From contig JASJAU010000001.1 of assembly GCA_030066855.1 (NCBI GenBank), positions 30,039 through 94,038 of the forward strand: 64,000 nucleotides of DNA, written 5' to 3'. The position numbers and the translations under genes are program-made. The notes beneath the pieces are model-generated. The model was not told the origin of the DNA and made no database searches. It saw only the letters and a list, made by a program, of their open reading frames with translations. This DNA comes from Paracoccaceae bacterium. GTDB taxonomy: Bacteria; Pseudomonadota; Alphaproteobacteria; Rhodobacterales; Rhodobacteraceae. Positions 27,451 to 38,248 of this stretch are shown here, piece by piece (position 1 is the first letter of the stretch; each line of letters opens with the position of its first letter).

Positions 27451-28758
27451 ATGATCCCGCGCTACGCACGGCCCGAAATGTCCGCGATCTGGTCGCCGGA
27501 GACAAAGTTCCGCATCTGGTTCGAGATCGAGGCGCATGCCTGCGACAAGATGGCGGAGCTTGGTGTCATCCCGAAGGAGAATGCCGAAGCGGTCTGGAAG
27601 GCGAAGGATGTGGAGTTCGACGTTGCCCGGATCGACGAGATCGAGGCGGTCACCAAGCACGACGTCATCGCCTTTCTGACCCATCTGGCGGAAATCATCG
27701 GCACTGAGGAAGCGCGCTTCGTTCACCAGGGCATGACCTCTTCCGACGTGCTCGACACGACACTGAACGTCCAGCTTGCCCGCGCCGCCGACATCCTGAT
27801 CGCGGATGTGGAGGGCCTGCTCGCCGCGCTGAAGACCCGCGCCTTCGAGCACAAGATGACGATCCGCATCGGTCGCAGCCACGGCATCCACGCCGAGCCG
27901 GTTACCATGGGGCTGACCTTCGCCCGGTTTTATGCCGAGATGGATCGGAACCTCCGACGGCTCAAATCAGCACGGGAGGAGATCGCAACCGGCGCGATTT
28001 CCGGCGCGGTCGGCACCTTCGCCAATATCGACCCCGCCGTCGAGGCGCATGTCTGCGAGAAGCTCGGCCTTGCGCCCGAGCCGGTCTCGACACAGGTCAT
28101 CCCCCGCGACCGGCACGCGGCGTTTTTCGCGGCGCTCGGCATCGTGGCGAGCTCGATCGAGAACATCGCGACTGAGATCCGGCACATGCAGCGAACCGAG
28201 GTGCTGGAGGCCGAGGAGTCTTTCTCGAAGGGCCAGAAAGGCTCGTCCGCCATGCCGCACAAACGCAATCCGGTACTGACCGAGAACCTGACGGGGCTGG
28301 CGCGTCTGGTGCGAAGCGCTGTTACGCCCGCGCTTGAAAACGTGACTCTCTGGCACGAGCGCGACATCTCGCATTCCTCGGTCGAGCGCGGCATCGGGCC
28401 TGACGCGACCGTCCACCTCGACTTCGCGCTCAGGCGCCTGACCTCGGTGATAGAGAAGCTGGTGGTCTATCCTGAGAATATGGTGCGCAATCTCAACACC
28501 TTCCGGGGACTTGTTCACTCCCAGCGCGTGCTCCTGGCGCTCACCCAAAAGGGCGTGAGCCGCGAGGACGCCTATCGCCTCGTTCAGCGGAACGCGATGA
28601 AGGTCTGGGAGGAAGGCAAGGACTTCCTGATCGAGCTCAAGGCCGACGACGAGGTGCGGGCGGCGCTTACAGACGCCGAGATCGAGGAAAAATTCGACCT
28701 CGCCTATCACACCAAGCATGTCGACACGATCTTCGAGCGGGTCTTTGGCGCGGCCTAA
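27451..28758 (+). CDS. purB: Adenylosuccinate lyase
   Basis: Catalyses two fumarate-releasing steps of purine synthesis (SAICAR to AICAR, and adenylosuccinate to AMP). The protein of 435 aa shows the fumarase/aspartase-family motifs: QGMTSSDVLDTTLNVQLARA, the active-site His region IGRSHGIHAEPVTMG, and the signature loop GSSAMPHKRNPVL with the catalytic Ser. It is a full-length protein of the usual size. Confidence 0.98.
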   Translation: MIPRYARPEMSAIWSPETKFRIWFEIEAHACDKMAELGVIPKENAEAVWKAKDVEFDVARIDEIEAVTKHDVIAFLTHLAEIIGTEEARFVHQGMTSSDVLDTTLNVQLARAADILIADVEGLLAALKTRAFEHKMTIRIGRSHGIHAEPVTMGLTFARFYAEMDRNLRRLKSAREEIATGAISGAVGTFANIDPAVEAHVCEKLGLAPEPVSTQVIPRDRHAAFFAALGIVASSIENIATEIRHMQRTEVLEAEESFSKGQKGSSAMPHKRNPVLTENLTGLARLVRSAVTPALENVTLWHERDISHSSVERGIGPDATVHLDFALRRLTSVIEKLVVYPENMVRNLNTFRGLVHSQRVLLALTQKGVSREDAYRLVQRNAMKVWEEGKDFLIELKADDEVRAALTDAEIEEKFDLAYHTKHVDTIFERVFGAA

Positions 28759-28787
28759 GGGTTTCAATTCCGCCCAATTTCTAATCT

Positions 28788-28815
28788 TTGACCATTGGTC
28801 AGGACGTGCTAGCTT
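28788..28815 (+). promoter_or_regulatory. Promoter with an overlapping 13-bp dyad before a small secreted protein gene
   Basis: TTGACC (28788-28793) and TAGCTT (28810-28815) are 16 bp apart. The -35 lies inside the perfect inverted repeat TGACCATTGGTCA (28789-28801), which resembles GntR/FadR-type operators. The dyad is 42 bp before the ATG at 28843. Confidence 0.4.
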
Positions 28816-28842
28816 GGGTAGAGGCACGAACAGGAGAGACCG

Positions 28843-29013
28843 ATGAAGACCAAAATGCTTCTGGCCGCTCTGGCCCTGACCGTTTCGCCCTCGATCGCCC
28901 TGGCGATGGGATGCGGATACGGCCATGCAAAGACCGACGACGTGGCGATGAGCTGCGCGGCCGGGTCCGTTTACGACTCTGAGACCCAGCGCTGCGTGCC
29001 AACCACCGGGTAA
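28843..29013 (+). CDS. Small secreted cysteine-containing protein
   Basis: A 56-aa protein too short for most gene callers. AGGAGA precedes the ATG. A clear signal peptide (MKTKMLLAALALTVSPSIALA) leaves a mature peptide of about 35 residues with three cysteines (GCGYG, MSCAAG, QRCVPTTG). The segment CAAGSVYDSETQRCVP resembles the second half of CBM14/peritrophin-A chitin-binding modules, though with fewer cysteines. It has its own promoter-like sequence and a strong terminator, so it is probably a monocistronic gene. Function unknown. Confidence 0.82.
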   Translation: MKTKMLLAALALTVSPSIALAMGCGYGHAKTDDVAMSCAAGSVYDSETQRCVPTTG

Positions 29014-29037
29014 TACGAATTCCCTCGTTTTTAGCTT

Positions 29038-29065
29038 GGGCGGCTCCTCCGGGGCCGCCCTTTTT
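29038..29065 (+). terminator. Rho-independent terminator of the small secreted protein gene
   Basis: GGGCGGC pairs with GCCGCCC around a 9-base C/T/G-rich loop and is followed by TTTTT. It begins 24 bp after the stop codon at 29013. Confidence 0.88.
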
Positions 29066-29150
29066 CGTGGACCGACTGTATTGACAGACCGCAGGTAGGG
29101 CGCCGTTAACCCGCCGGCCCTAGAAACCCGGAAGGTTTGGAGGCGAGAGA

Positions 29151-30200
29151 ATGTCGCTCGATCTGCCGGTGGCCGATCCCCTGCCCGACCTTGCGGCGTC
29201 GGGCGCGGACCATCTGTCGGGACGGCAGAAGGGGGCCATTGTAGTGCGCCTTCTTCTTTCCGAGGGCGCGATCCCCGCGCTCTCCACCCTGCCTGAAAGC
29301 ATGCAGACTGAGCTGGCGGTGGAAATCGCGCGCATGGCGTCTGTCGATCAGGGCACGGTAGACGCCGTCGCGCGGGAATTCGCGGACGCGATCGAAGCGA
29401 TCGGCCTGTCCTTCCCGACCGGGCTCGACGGCGCGCTCGGGCTTCTGGATGGCGTCATCAGCTCCAGCGCCTCCAGCCGGGTGCGCAAGCTGACCTCTAA
29501 CGACTACCACGGCGATCCTTGGGAACGGGTCGGCGCGATCGACAACGAGCGTCTCGTTCCGGTGATGGAGCGGGAATCGGTCGAGATCGCGGCGGTGATC
29601 CTCTCCAAGCTGAAGGTTTCGAAGGCGGCCGAACTTCTGGGCGCCATTCCGGGCGAGCGGGCGCGTCGGATCACCTACGCCGTGTCGCTGACCGGCAGCA
29701 TAGCCCCCGAAACAGTGCGCCGCATCGGCATCAGCCTGGCAGAAGAGCTCGACACCAACCCGCCCCGCGCCTTCGCAGACGGTCCGGTTAACCGGGTAGG
29801 CGCGATCCTGAACTACTCTCCCGTTTATGTCCGGGACGAGGTGCTGACAGGCCTCGATTCGGAGGACGCCGCCTTCGCCGAACAGGTCCGAAAGGCAATC
29901 TTCACCTTTGCCAACATAAAGGATCGAGTGTCGCCCCGCGACGTGCCCCGCATTCAGCGCGATCTGGATCAGGGCGATCTCGTCACCGCCGTCGCCTTCG
30001 CCAATGGCGCGGACGCCGAGGCGGTCGAGTTCCTGTTTGAGAACATCTCGCAGCGGTTGGCCGACAGCCTCCGTGCCGAGGCAGCCGAAAGGGGCGACGT
30101 GTCGGACAAGGACGGCGAAGCGGCGATGATGCGCATCGTCAACGCCATTCGCAAACTCGAAAGCGCGGGCGAGATCTTTTTCGTCGCCGAGGAGGGCTGA
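29151..30200 (+). CDS. Orphan FliG-like protein
   Basis: A 349-aa protein with the FliG layout. Its N-terminus (LSGRQKGAIVVRLLLSEGAI) matches the FliG start. The middle domain has ESVEIAAVILSKLKVSKAAE followed by LLGAIPGERARRITYAVSL, where flagellar FliG has EHPQTIA. The C-terminal domain (FTFANIKDRVSPRDVPRIQR, then GADAEAVEFLFENISQRLAD) matches the torque helix region, but the charged DDRS-type motif is altered. No flagellar genes are nearby; the next gene is an LpxL-like acyltransferase. It may be a FliG paralogue that has left the motor, or a divergent motor part; I cannot tell which. Confidence 0.78.
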   Translation: MSLDLPVADPLPDLAASGADHLSGRQKGAIVVRLLLSEGAIPALSTLPESMQTELAVEIARMASVDQGTVDAVAREFADAIEAIGLSFPTGLDGALGLLDGVISSSASSRVRKLTSNDYHGDPWERVGAIDNERLVPVMERESVEIAAVILSKLKVSKAAELLGAIPGERARRITYAVSLTGSIAPETVRRIGISLAEELDTNPPRAFADGPVNRVGAILNYSPVYVRDEVLTGLDSEDAAFAEQVRKAIFTFANIKDRVSPRDVPRIQRDLDQGDLVTAVAFANGADAEAVEFLFENISQRLADSLRAEAAERGDVSDKDGEAAMMRIVNAIRKLESAGEIFFVAEEG

Positions 30201-30278
30201 CGCTGCGCCTTGCATCGCATCAGCTTTTCCCGCAGACAGCGCGCCACGCGCTTGCGCCGAGTTTTGTGGGCGAAACGA

Positions 30279-31169
30279 ATGGCCAAAGACAGATCCGCCC
30301 TGCGGGAATGGCTCGAGAACGCCGGCGCTCGAACGGTCATCGGCACGGCGTTGCTCCTCCCCTATCGGTCGCGGCTCCGTTTCATGGGCTGGTTCGTCTC
30401 CCGAATTGCTGGACCCGTGATCGGATGGAACGGGAAAGCGCGCGATAACCTCCGACTATCGATGCCCGAGCTCTCGGAAGAAGAGCGCGAGCGCATTGTC
30501 CGACAGGTCGTCGATAACGCGGCGCGCGCGCTGATCGAGATCTACTCCGGTCAGGAATTCCTCGACCGCACCGTCTCAGCGCCGCGCGTCGGCCCTGGCG
30601 TGGCCGCGCTCGAGAAAGCGATGGCCTCGGACCGCCCGATCATCTTCATCACGGCGCACCTGGGCAATTACGACGTGGTGCGCGGCGGCCTCGCCCGGGA
30701 GGGGCGCCAGATGGCGGCGATCTACCGTCCGATGCGCAACAAGGCTTTCAACGCCCATTACGTCAACGCGATCTCAAAGATCGCCGAACCAGTCTTCCCG
30801 ATCGGCGCGACCGGCATGAAGGGCGTGATCCGGCACCTCAAATCCGGCGGCTCGGTCGGCATTCTGGGCGACGTAACCCGGTCTCAGGCGCCGGTCCTCA
30901 CCTTTTTCGGACGTCCCACCAAGACCCCCGTCTCCGCAGCCGAATGGGCCCTGAAGTACGACGCCCTCCTGATCCCTGTTTTCGGCCTCCGAAAGCCGGA
31001 CGGATTGAATTTCGAAATCCGCGTTGAAGAGCCCATACCGCCTGGCGATCCGGAAGAGATGCTGCAGGCATTCAACGACCGGCTTGAAGCGCTGATCCGT
31101 TCCGATCCAGGCCAGTGGTTTTGGATTCAAAGCCGTTGGAGGCCCGAAGCCGCGCAGGTGTCGGGCTAG
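30279..31169 (+). CDS. LpxL/HtrB-like lysophospholipid/lipid A acyltransferase
   Basis: A 296-aa acyltransferase of the lipid A late-acylation family, which adds secondary acyl chains at the inner membrane. The catalytic H-x4-D is in TAHLGNYDVVRGGL, followed by AIYRPMRNKAFN and GDVTRSQAPVLTFFGRP. A hydrophobic N-terminal stretch (TVIGTALLLPYRSRLRFMGW) would anchor it. The start is uncertain: the ATG at 30279 has only a weak ribosome-binding site, and a TTG at 30210 is too far from the GAGGAGG at 30190. The stop shares CTAG with the convergent DUF1223 gene. Confidence 0.87.
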   Translation: MAKDRSALREWLENAGARTVIGTALLLPYRSRLRFMGWFVSRIAGPVIGWNGKARDNLRLSMPELSEEERERIVRQVVDNAARALIEIYSGQEFLDRTVSAPRVGPGVAALEKAMASDRPIIFITAHLGNYDVVRGGLAREGRQMAAIYRPMRNKAFNAHYVNAISKIAEPVFPIGATGMKGVIRHLKSGGSVGILGDVTRSQAPVLTFFGRPTKTPVSAAEWALKYDALLIPVFGLRKPDGLNFEIRVEEPIPPGDPEEMLQAFNDRLEALIRSDPGQWFWIQSRWRPEAAQVSG

Positions 31170-31861
31170 CGCAAACGCCCGACGGCCAGAACCGGTCCAT
31201 AACTGTCTTGCTGGATGAGCACGACGACCGGCGTGTCCTCCGACACGCGGACCGCCGCCCGGAAGTTGCCACGCCCGTCCCATTCGCCCACGTCAACAAG
31301 GTTGCGGACGATGTTGTGGTAGACCAGCGTGCGGCCCGCATTCTCGCCCCGTGTGATGTTCCGCGTCGCTTCAGGCGTGTAGGTGGCGAGGCGGACAACC
31401 GCCCGGCCAACAGCGCCGCGCTCGCTGGACGCCCGGATCGACACCCGATCGCCCTCTCGCGTCAGACGCAGATCAACCTGCTCCGGCGCGGCTTTGTGCC
31501 GGTCAATGGACTCGACCAGCTTCATCGGCTTGGTGCCGACGATGAAGTCCGTCCCCTGCACGATCATCTGCGGAGTATAGACCGACCGCTTGCCAGCCGC
31601 ACGGGAGTACTTTCTCTGACGGTCGCTGAAGGCGGGGCTGGCGAAGTCGTCTTTCCAACCGATGTAATCCCAATAATCGACGTGAAGCGCGAGCGCGATC
31701 ACATCGTCCCGGTCCGCGATTTCGCCCAAAATCGCGTCGGCCGGCGGGCAGGACGAGCAGCCTTGCGAGGTGTAGAGCTCGACCAGAACCGGCGTCTCCG
31801 CCCATGCAAGTGTTGCGGCCGACAGCCATGCCGCCAACGTCAATGCCGCGCGTCTGATCAT
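31166..31861 (-). CDS. DUF1223 secreted thioredoxin-like protein
   Basis: A 231-aa DUF1223 protein. The signal peptide MIRRAALTLAAWLSAATLAWA is followed by VLVELYTSQGCSSCPPADAI, a thioredoxin-fold start with a CSSC pair, and by ALHVDYWDYIGWKD, the family signature. It probably acts as a periplasmic thiol protein, but no reaction is known to me. Its stop overlaps that of the acyltransferase gene in CTAG. It is divergent from acnA across 213 bp. Confidence 0.92.
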   Translation of the reverse strand: MIRRAALTLAAWLSAATLAWAETPVLVELYTSQGCSSCPPADAILGEIADRDDVIALALHVDYWDYIGWKDDFASPAFSDRQRKYSRAAGKRSVYTPQMIVQGTDFIVGTKPMKLVESIDRHKAAPEQVDLRLTREGDRVSIRASSERGAVGRAVVRLATYTPEATRNITRGENAGRTLVYHNIVRNLVDVGEWDGRGNFRAAVRVSEDTPVVVLIQQDSYGPVLAVGRLR

Positions 31862-31973
31862 TCGATGCTACCTTCAGGTCTTGTCTCACCGTCCCTACCG
31901 AACCCGCCTCCTCCGCGCCAATCAAGGTTTTGCGAGAGAGCGTTACAATTGGGATCAGGTGGTCATTGCCATC

Positions 31974-31995
31974 TTTGTGCACCATGGTATACAAA
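31974..31995. promoter_or_regulatory. 22-bp near-palindrome upstream of acnA
   Basis: The arms TTTGTGCACCA and TGGTATACAAA meet at a CCATGG centre and are exact inverted repeats except for two base pairs (GC opposite AT). Each half also has the form TKGT-N2-ACMA. It lies 80 bp upstream of the acnA ATG and looks like a dimer- or tetramer-binding operator of the GntR type. Confidence 0.5.
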
Positions 31996-32074
31996 TCGCC
32001 GCACCCCCTTGCGAAAAAGCCCCGGCGAAGAGTATTCCGGCGGCGAAATCAGCTCAGACATCAGGGAGAATTCG

Positions 32075-34762
<2,688 letters not shown>

Positions 34763-34779
34763 GCCTGCCTGAATCATCG

Positions 34780-34812
34780 ACGCCCGCCGGGAAAAACCTC
34801 GGCGGGCGTTTC
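34780..34812 (+). terminator. Rho-independent terminator of acnA
   Basis: ACGCCCGCCG pairs with CGGCGGGCGT (10 bp) around a 10-base loop rich in A. It is followed by TTCATTTC, a weak T tract, and begins 18 bp after the acnA stop. Confidence 0.75.
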
Positions 34813-34953
34813 ATTTCTGCTTTGCCGCCAATCCTCGCCTCAGCGGCCTATACTCCACAGATCCGCAACAATTCCGCTTGTTCCGCGACCATTACTCGCG
34901 CGATCCACCGGAATCGGGCAACAGTACTGGTGTGTTTTGCTGGGGGGCAATCC

Positions 34954-35073
34954 ATGGACTACCGAGGCCGCAACTCATTGCGAGCGATCGCTCGCGCGAT
35001 GCCGTTCTCGCTGCCGCCGCTCGAAGGGGGGGCGCTCGTTCTGCTGCTACTTGTCTGGCTGCTGGGCGGCTAG
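34954..35073 (+). CDS. Possible 39-aa single-helix membrane protein
   Basis: A small ORF with a strong GGGGGG ribosome-binding site 7 bases before the ATG. The product is basic at the N-terminus (MDYRGRNSLRAIARAMPF) and ends in a hydrophobic helix (GGALVLLLLVWLLGG). A TATACT element stands about 100 bp upstream but without a clear -35. The last 27 bp overlap the 3' end of convergent ccmG, which weakens the case. If real it would be a tail-anchored micropeptide. Confidence 0.45.
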   Translation: MDYRGRNSLRAIARAMPFSLPPLEGGALVLLLLVWLLGG

Positions 35074-35610
35074 CGACTTAGCCCCGCTTTCCAGCGCGGG
35101 GCGAATCCGGTTCTCCAGAATGCTCGGCGTGACCGGACCGGCGAAGCGCAAAACGACGTTGCCGTCTCCATCGATCACAAAGGTCTCCGGCACGCCGTAG
35201 ACGCCCCAATCCAAAGCCACCCGGCCCGCCGCATCCGCGCCAATCGCGCGATAGGGGTCGCCCAGCTCGTTGAGGAACGCCATCGCCTTGTCGGCGTCGT
35301 CCTTATAGTTGACGCCCAGGATCGGAACGCCCTCGGCCTCCAGAAGCATGAGCTGAGGATGCTCCACCCGGCATGGCGCGCACCAGCTGGCCCAGAAGTT
35401 TACAATCTTCGGCCCCGGCACGCCCAGCATCGAGTAATCAAGCGGCGCCCCCCCGCCCAGCACCGTGACGTCCAAAGCCGGCGCCTCGCGCCCGACCAGC
35501 GTCGAAGGCAGGGCGTCCGGGTCTTCGCGAAACATGCCGCCGAGAAACAGACCCGCCAGCGCGACGAAGGCGAGGGGCGGTAGCAAAACGAGCGGCGAGA
35601 TCTTAGCCAT
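35047..35610 (-). CDS. ccmG: Cytochrome c maturation thioredoxin CcmG (DsbE)
   Basis: A membrane-anchored periplasmic thioredoxin (187 aa) that keeps apocytochrome c cysteines reduced for heme attachment. An N-terminal transmembrane helix (LVLLPPLAFVALAGLFLGG) is followed by the DsbE pattern: NFWASWCAPCRVEHPQL with the CAPC active site, and WGVYGVPETFVID with the cis-Pro. It is last in the ccmABCDG run and overlaps ccmD by 8 bp. Confidence 0.96.
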   Translation of the reverse strand: MAKISPLVLLPPLAFVALAGLFLGGMFREDPDALPSTLVGREAPALDVTVLGGGAPLDYSMLGVPGPKIVNFWASWCAPCRVEHPQLMLLEAEGVPILGVNYKDDADKAMAFLNELGDPYRAIGADAAGRVALDWGVYGVPETFVIDGDGNVVLRFAGPVTPSILENRIRPALESGAKSLAAQQPDK

Positions 35611-35755
35611 CTTTCAACCGGCCTTCAGCCTGCTCAAGCGACGCCTTGGCCTTCCGTGCCTGAGCGACACTGATCCAGACGAGAACAACGAGAAGTGCGA
35701 TCGAGACCGTATAGGCCAGCCCCACCTCCAGCGCGTATGCTCCCAGATCAGGCAT
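35603..35755 (-). CDS. ccmD: Heme exporter protein CcmD
   Basis: A 50-aa single-pass membrane protein that links CcmABC to CcmE and helps release holo-CcmE. The N-terminus is MPDLGAYALEVGLAYTVSIA, the helix runs through LLVVLVWISV, and the cytoplasmic tail is basic and charged (ARKAKASLEQAEGRLKDG), as in other CcmD proteins. Its start overlaps the ccmC stop by one base (TGATG), and its end overlaps ccmG. Confidence 0.92.
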   Translation of the reverse strand: MPDLGAYALEVGLAYTVSIALLVVLVWISVAQARKAKASLEQAEGRLKDG

Positions 35756-36483
35756 CAGGCGGCACGCTCCCTGAGCGAGATCGCGTGCAAACGTCGCGAC
35801 CGAATCTCCGTCCGCGTTCGCAAAAGGACGAGCGCCACGAACAACAAAACAAAACCCGTGATGCAGACGAGAAGCGGGAACCAGAAGACGTCCGAGATGT
35901 TCTCCTCAGCATCGAGCGAAAGCGATGCGCCCTGATGCAGACCCTGGTTCCAGAAATTGACCGCGTAGCGCGACAAGAGCGCGAAGACCGAGCCGACGAG
36001 GCAGAGGATCGAGGTGAGATCCGCCGCCGTGTCCGGGTCCTCAATCGCGGACCAGAGCGCCACGTAGCCGAGATAGAACAGGAACAGGATCAGGAACGAC
36101 GTCAGGCGCGGGTCCCAGGCCCAGAATGTCCCCCACATCGGCTGCCCCCAGATCGCGCCGGTGAAGAGCGCCATGAGCGTCATGGTGATTCCGATCGGCG
36201 CTGCCGCTTTGGCCGCAAGAACCGAAACGTGGTGCCGGCGGATCAGCCAGACGAGCGAGGTGACCAGCATCATGATCCAGACGTTGATCGCCATCATCGC
36301 CGAGGGCACGTGCAGGTAGATGATCTTGACGGTCGATCCCTGCCGGAAATCATCGGGCGTGAAGAAGAACCCCCAGATCAGACCAACCGCCAGGCAGATC
36401 CCTGAAAGCAGGAACAGGGGTGGCATGAGCCTGTCAGAAAGGCCCATGAACCTGCGTGGATTGGCATATTCCCAGAACGACAT
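35755..36483 (-). CDS. ccmC: Heme exporter protein CcmC
   Basis: An integral membrane heme-handling protein (242 aa) that presents heme to CcmE. Six transmembrane helices are evident. The tryptophan-rich WWD signature is WGTFWAWDPRLTS, and conserved His residues flank it (YLHVPSAMM and the later HQGASL). It is cotranscribed with ccmD and ccmG downstream; a 55-bp gap separates it from ccmB. Confidence 0.97.
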   Translation of the reverse strand: MSFWEYANPRRFMGLSDRLMPPLFLLSGICLAVGLIWGFFFTPDDFRQGSTVKIIYLHVPSAMMAINVWIMMLVTSLVWLIRRHHVSVLAAKAAAPIGITMTLMALFTGAIWGQPMWGTFWAWDPRLTSFLILFLFYLGYVALWSAIEDPDTAADLTSILCLVGSVFALLSRYAVNFWNQGLHQGASLSLDAEENISDVFWFPLLVCITGFVLLFVALVLLRTRTEIRSRRLHAISLRERAA

Positions 36484-36538
36484 TTTTCCTACCTAGCCAG
36501 CGGGCTTATCCCTCACAAGTCACGACGGCGGCATTGAT

Positions 36539-37195
36539 CTAGCGCAGATTGACGCGGAGAACCCCCGCCCCGGCAAAGGGCAAAAGCGCGATTGCGCCCA
36601 GCGTAATCCCGGCCAGAAGCGTGAGCGGCGTCATCGGGCCGAGATCCTCGATCCCGCGCCGCACCGTGTCCGCGCCGAAGATCAGCGTCGGCACGTAAAG
36701 CGGCAGCACCAGGATAGACAGGAGGAGCCCCCCACGTTTCAGGCCCACCGTCAGCGCCGCCCCGAAGGCGCCGATCATCGAAAGCGCGGGCGTGCCGATA
36801 GCGAGCGATGCGATCAGCCAGGGCATGCCGGAGGGCGGCAGGCTAAGGAAGACACCGAACAAAGGCGCCGCGAGCGTGAGCGGCAGCCCCGTGGTCAGCC
36901 AATGCGCCAGCGCCTTCACCGCCACAAGCGCCTCAAGTGGCACCGGAGAGGTTGCTAGAAGCTCGAGCGACCCGTCCTCGTGATCGGTGGCGAAGATGCG
37001 GTCGAGCGACAAAAGGCAGGCCAGAAGCGCTCCAACCCACAGAATGCCCGCCGCGACGGGCGCGAGCGTCGCGCGGTCCGGCCCGACGCCGAAGGGAACG
37101 AGGATCGAAACGATCAGAAAGAACGCCACCGCCAGCCCGAACCCGCCGCCCGCGCGGATGGCAAGGCGCAGATCGCGGGTCAGGAGCCGGATCAT
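36539..37195 (-). CDS. ccmB: Heme exporter permease CcmB
   Basis: A 218-aa membrane subunit of the CcmAB ABC transporter used in cytochrome c maturation. Six hydrophobic segments are visible, with the family segment [20 protein letters not shown] after the second helix and [17 protein letters not shown] near the fifth. It overlaps ccmA by 4 bp. Confidence 0.96.
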   Translation of the reverse strand: MIRLLTRDLRLAIRAGGGFGLAVAFFLIVSILVPFGVGPDRATLAPVAAGILWVGALLACLLSLDRIFATDHEDGSLELLATSPVPLEALVAVKALAHWLTTGLPLTLAAPLFGVFLSLPPSGMPWLIASLAIGTPALSMIGAFGAALTVGLKRGGLLLSILVLPLYVPTLIFGADTVRRGIEDLGPMTPLTLLAGITLGAIALLPFAGAGVLRVNLR

Positions 37196-37818
37196 TGAAA
37201 CGCCTCGTCGAAAGCGCCGGATGTGGGAAGCGCGGCGCGATATCCGGTCAGGTCCAGCTCGCGGGCGTCGATCCCGAGATCGATATGCGTGGCCATGACC
37301 GCGGCGCCGCCCATCTCCATATGCCCGCGAACGGCATCCGCAAAGAGCCCGACCGAGGCGCGGTCGAGCGAGACCGTCGGCTCGTCAAGCGCCCAGACCG
37401 GCCGCCCGGTGACAATGAGGCGTGAGAGCCCGAGCCGCCGTTTCTGTCCGGCGGACAAAGCTTGCGCCGGTCGATCCGCCAAGTCCACGAGATTGAAGGC
37501 GGAGAGCGCGCGAGAGATGTCGTCGGTCCCGAACAACCCCGCCCAGAACGAGAGGTTCTCAGCGACCGTCAGCGTGCCCTTGATCCCATCCGCATGCGCC
37601 GCGTAGGCGATGGCGTCCGGGTCGGCCTCGATCGCGCCCGCATCGACCGGTTGAAGTCCCGCGATCGCCCTGAGAAGCGTCGTCTTGCCCGACCCGTTCG
37701 GCCCGCGCAGCACCAGCGCCTCACCGGGCGCGATTGCGAAAGACACGCCCGCCAGAACCGGCAGCCCGCCCCGCGCGACCGCCACATCTCTAAGTGTCAA
37801 AAGCCCGTCGCCGCTCAT
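37192..37818 (-). CDS. ccmA: Heme exporter ATPase CcmA
   Basis: The 208-aa ATP-binding subunit of CcmAB, whose ATP hydrolysis drives release of holo-CcmE from CcmC. Walker A is [16 protein letters not shown], the signature is [14 protein letters not shown], and Walker B is [12 protein letters not shown]. It begins the ccmABCDG run. A 63-bp gap separates it from the NDUFAF3-like gene upstream. Confidence 0.96.
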   Translation of the reverse strand: MSGDGLLTLRDVAVARGGLPVLAGVSFAIAPGEALVLRGPNGSGKTTLLRAIAGLQPVDAGAIEADPDAIAYAAHADGIKGTLTVAENLSFWAGLFGTDDISRALSAFNLVDLADRPAQALSAGQKRRLGLSRLIVTGRPVWALDEPTVSLDRASVGLFADAVRGHMEMGGAAVMATHIDLGIDARELDLTGYRAALPTSGAFDEAFQ

Positions 37819-37881
37819 GGCCGGAAGTCATCGCCGAACCGGCCGAAGATGTCCATTGCCAGCAAAGACTTGCGCGGGCCG

Positions 37882-38235
37882 TCAGACAGGCAGCAGGGCG
37901 ACAGCGACCCGCCGCCCCTCGCCCAGTAGCACGTTGAAGGTGCGGCAGGCCTGCGGGCTGGCCATCACCTCCACGCCGATCCCTGCCGCCTCAAGCGCCT
38001 CACGGAAGGACGCGGGCGCGTGGGCCATCTCCGCACCAGTGCCGACAAGGAGAACGTCGATTTCTTCCCGCGCCTCCACGAACGGCGCCGTTTCCTCGAA
38101 GCCGGCCCAATTCGCCGGGCCCGCCGGAAGGATCGCCAGCGGCGCCTCCCGCGCCTCCCCGCCGATCCGGAAAAAGCCGGGTCCGTAGCCGTCGACCGGA
38201 AGCGCGTTGGTGTACTGGACTTCGTTCAGGCGCAA
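37882..38235 (-). CDS. Mth938-like (NDUFAF3-related) protein
   Basis: A 117-aa Mth938-like domain protein (DUF498), the family of human NDUFAF3, a complex I assembly factor. The core is IDVLLVGTGAEMAHAPASFR then the GIGVEVMASPQACRTFNVLL segment, with FNVLLGEGRRVAVALLPV at the C-terminus. It starts with TTG at 38235 after GAGGAG. It lies between secDF and ccm, 13 bp after the TauE-family gene. A role in respiratory-complex assembly is inferred from the eukaryotic homologue only. Confidence 0.85.
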   Translation of the reverse strand: MRLNEVQYTNALPVDGYGPGFFRIGGEAREAPLAILPAGPANWAGFEETAPFVEAREEIDVLLVGTGAEMAHAPASFREALEAAGIGVEVMASPQACRTFNVLLGEGRRVAVALLPV

Positions 38236-38248
38236 GCGAGCTTTCTCC

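Noticed and set aside
31115..32074. A 320-residue N-terminal extension of AcnA
   Set aside because: It runs antisense through the DUF1223 gene and the intergenic dyad; the normal AcnA start with a ribosome-binding site is at 32075.
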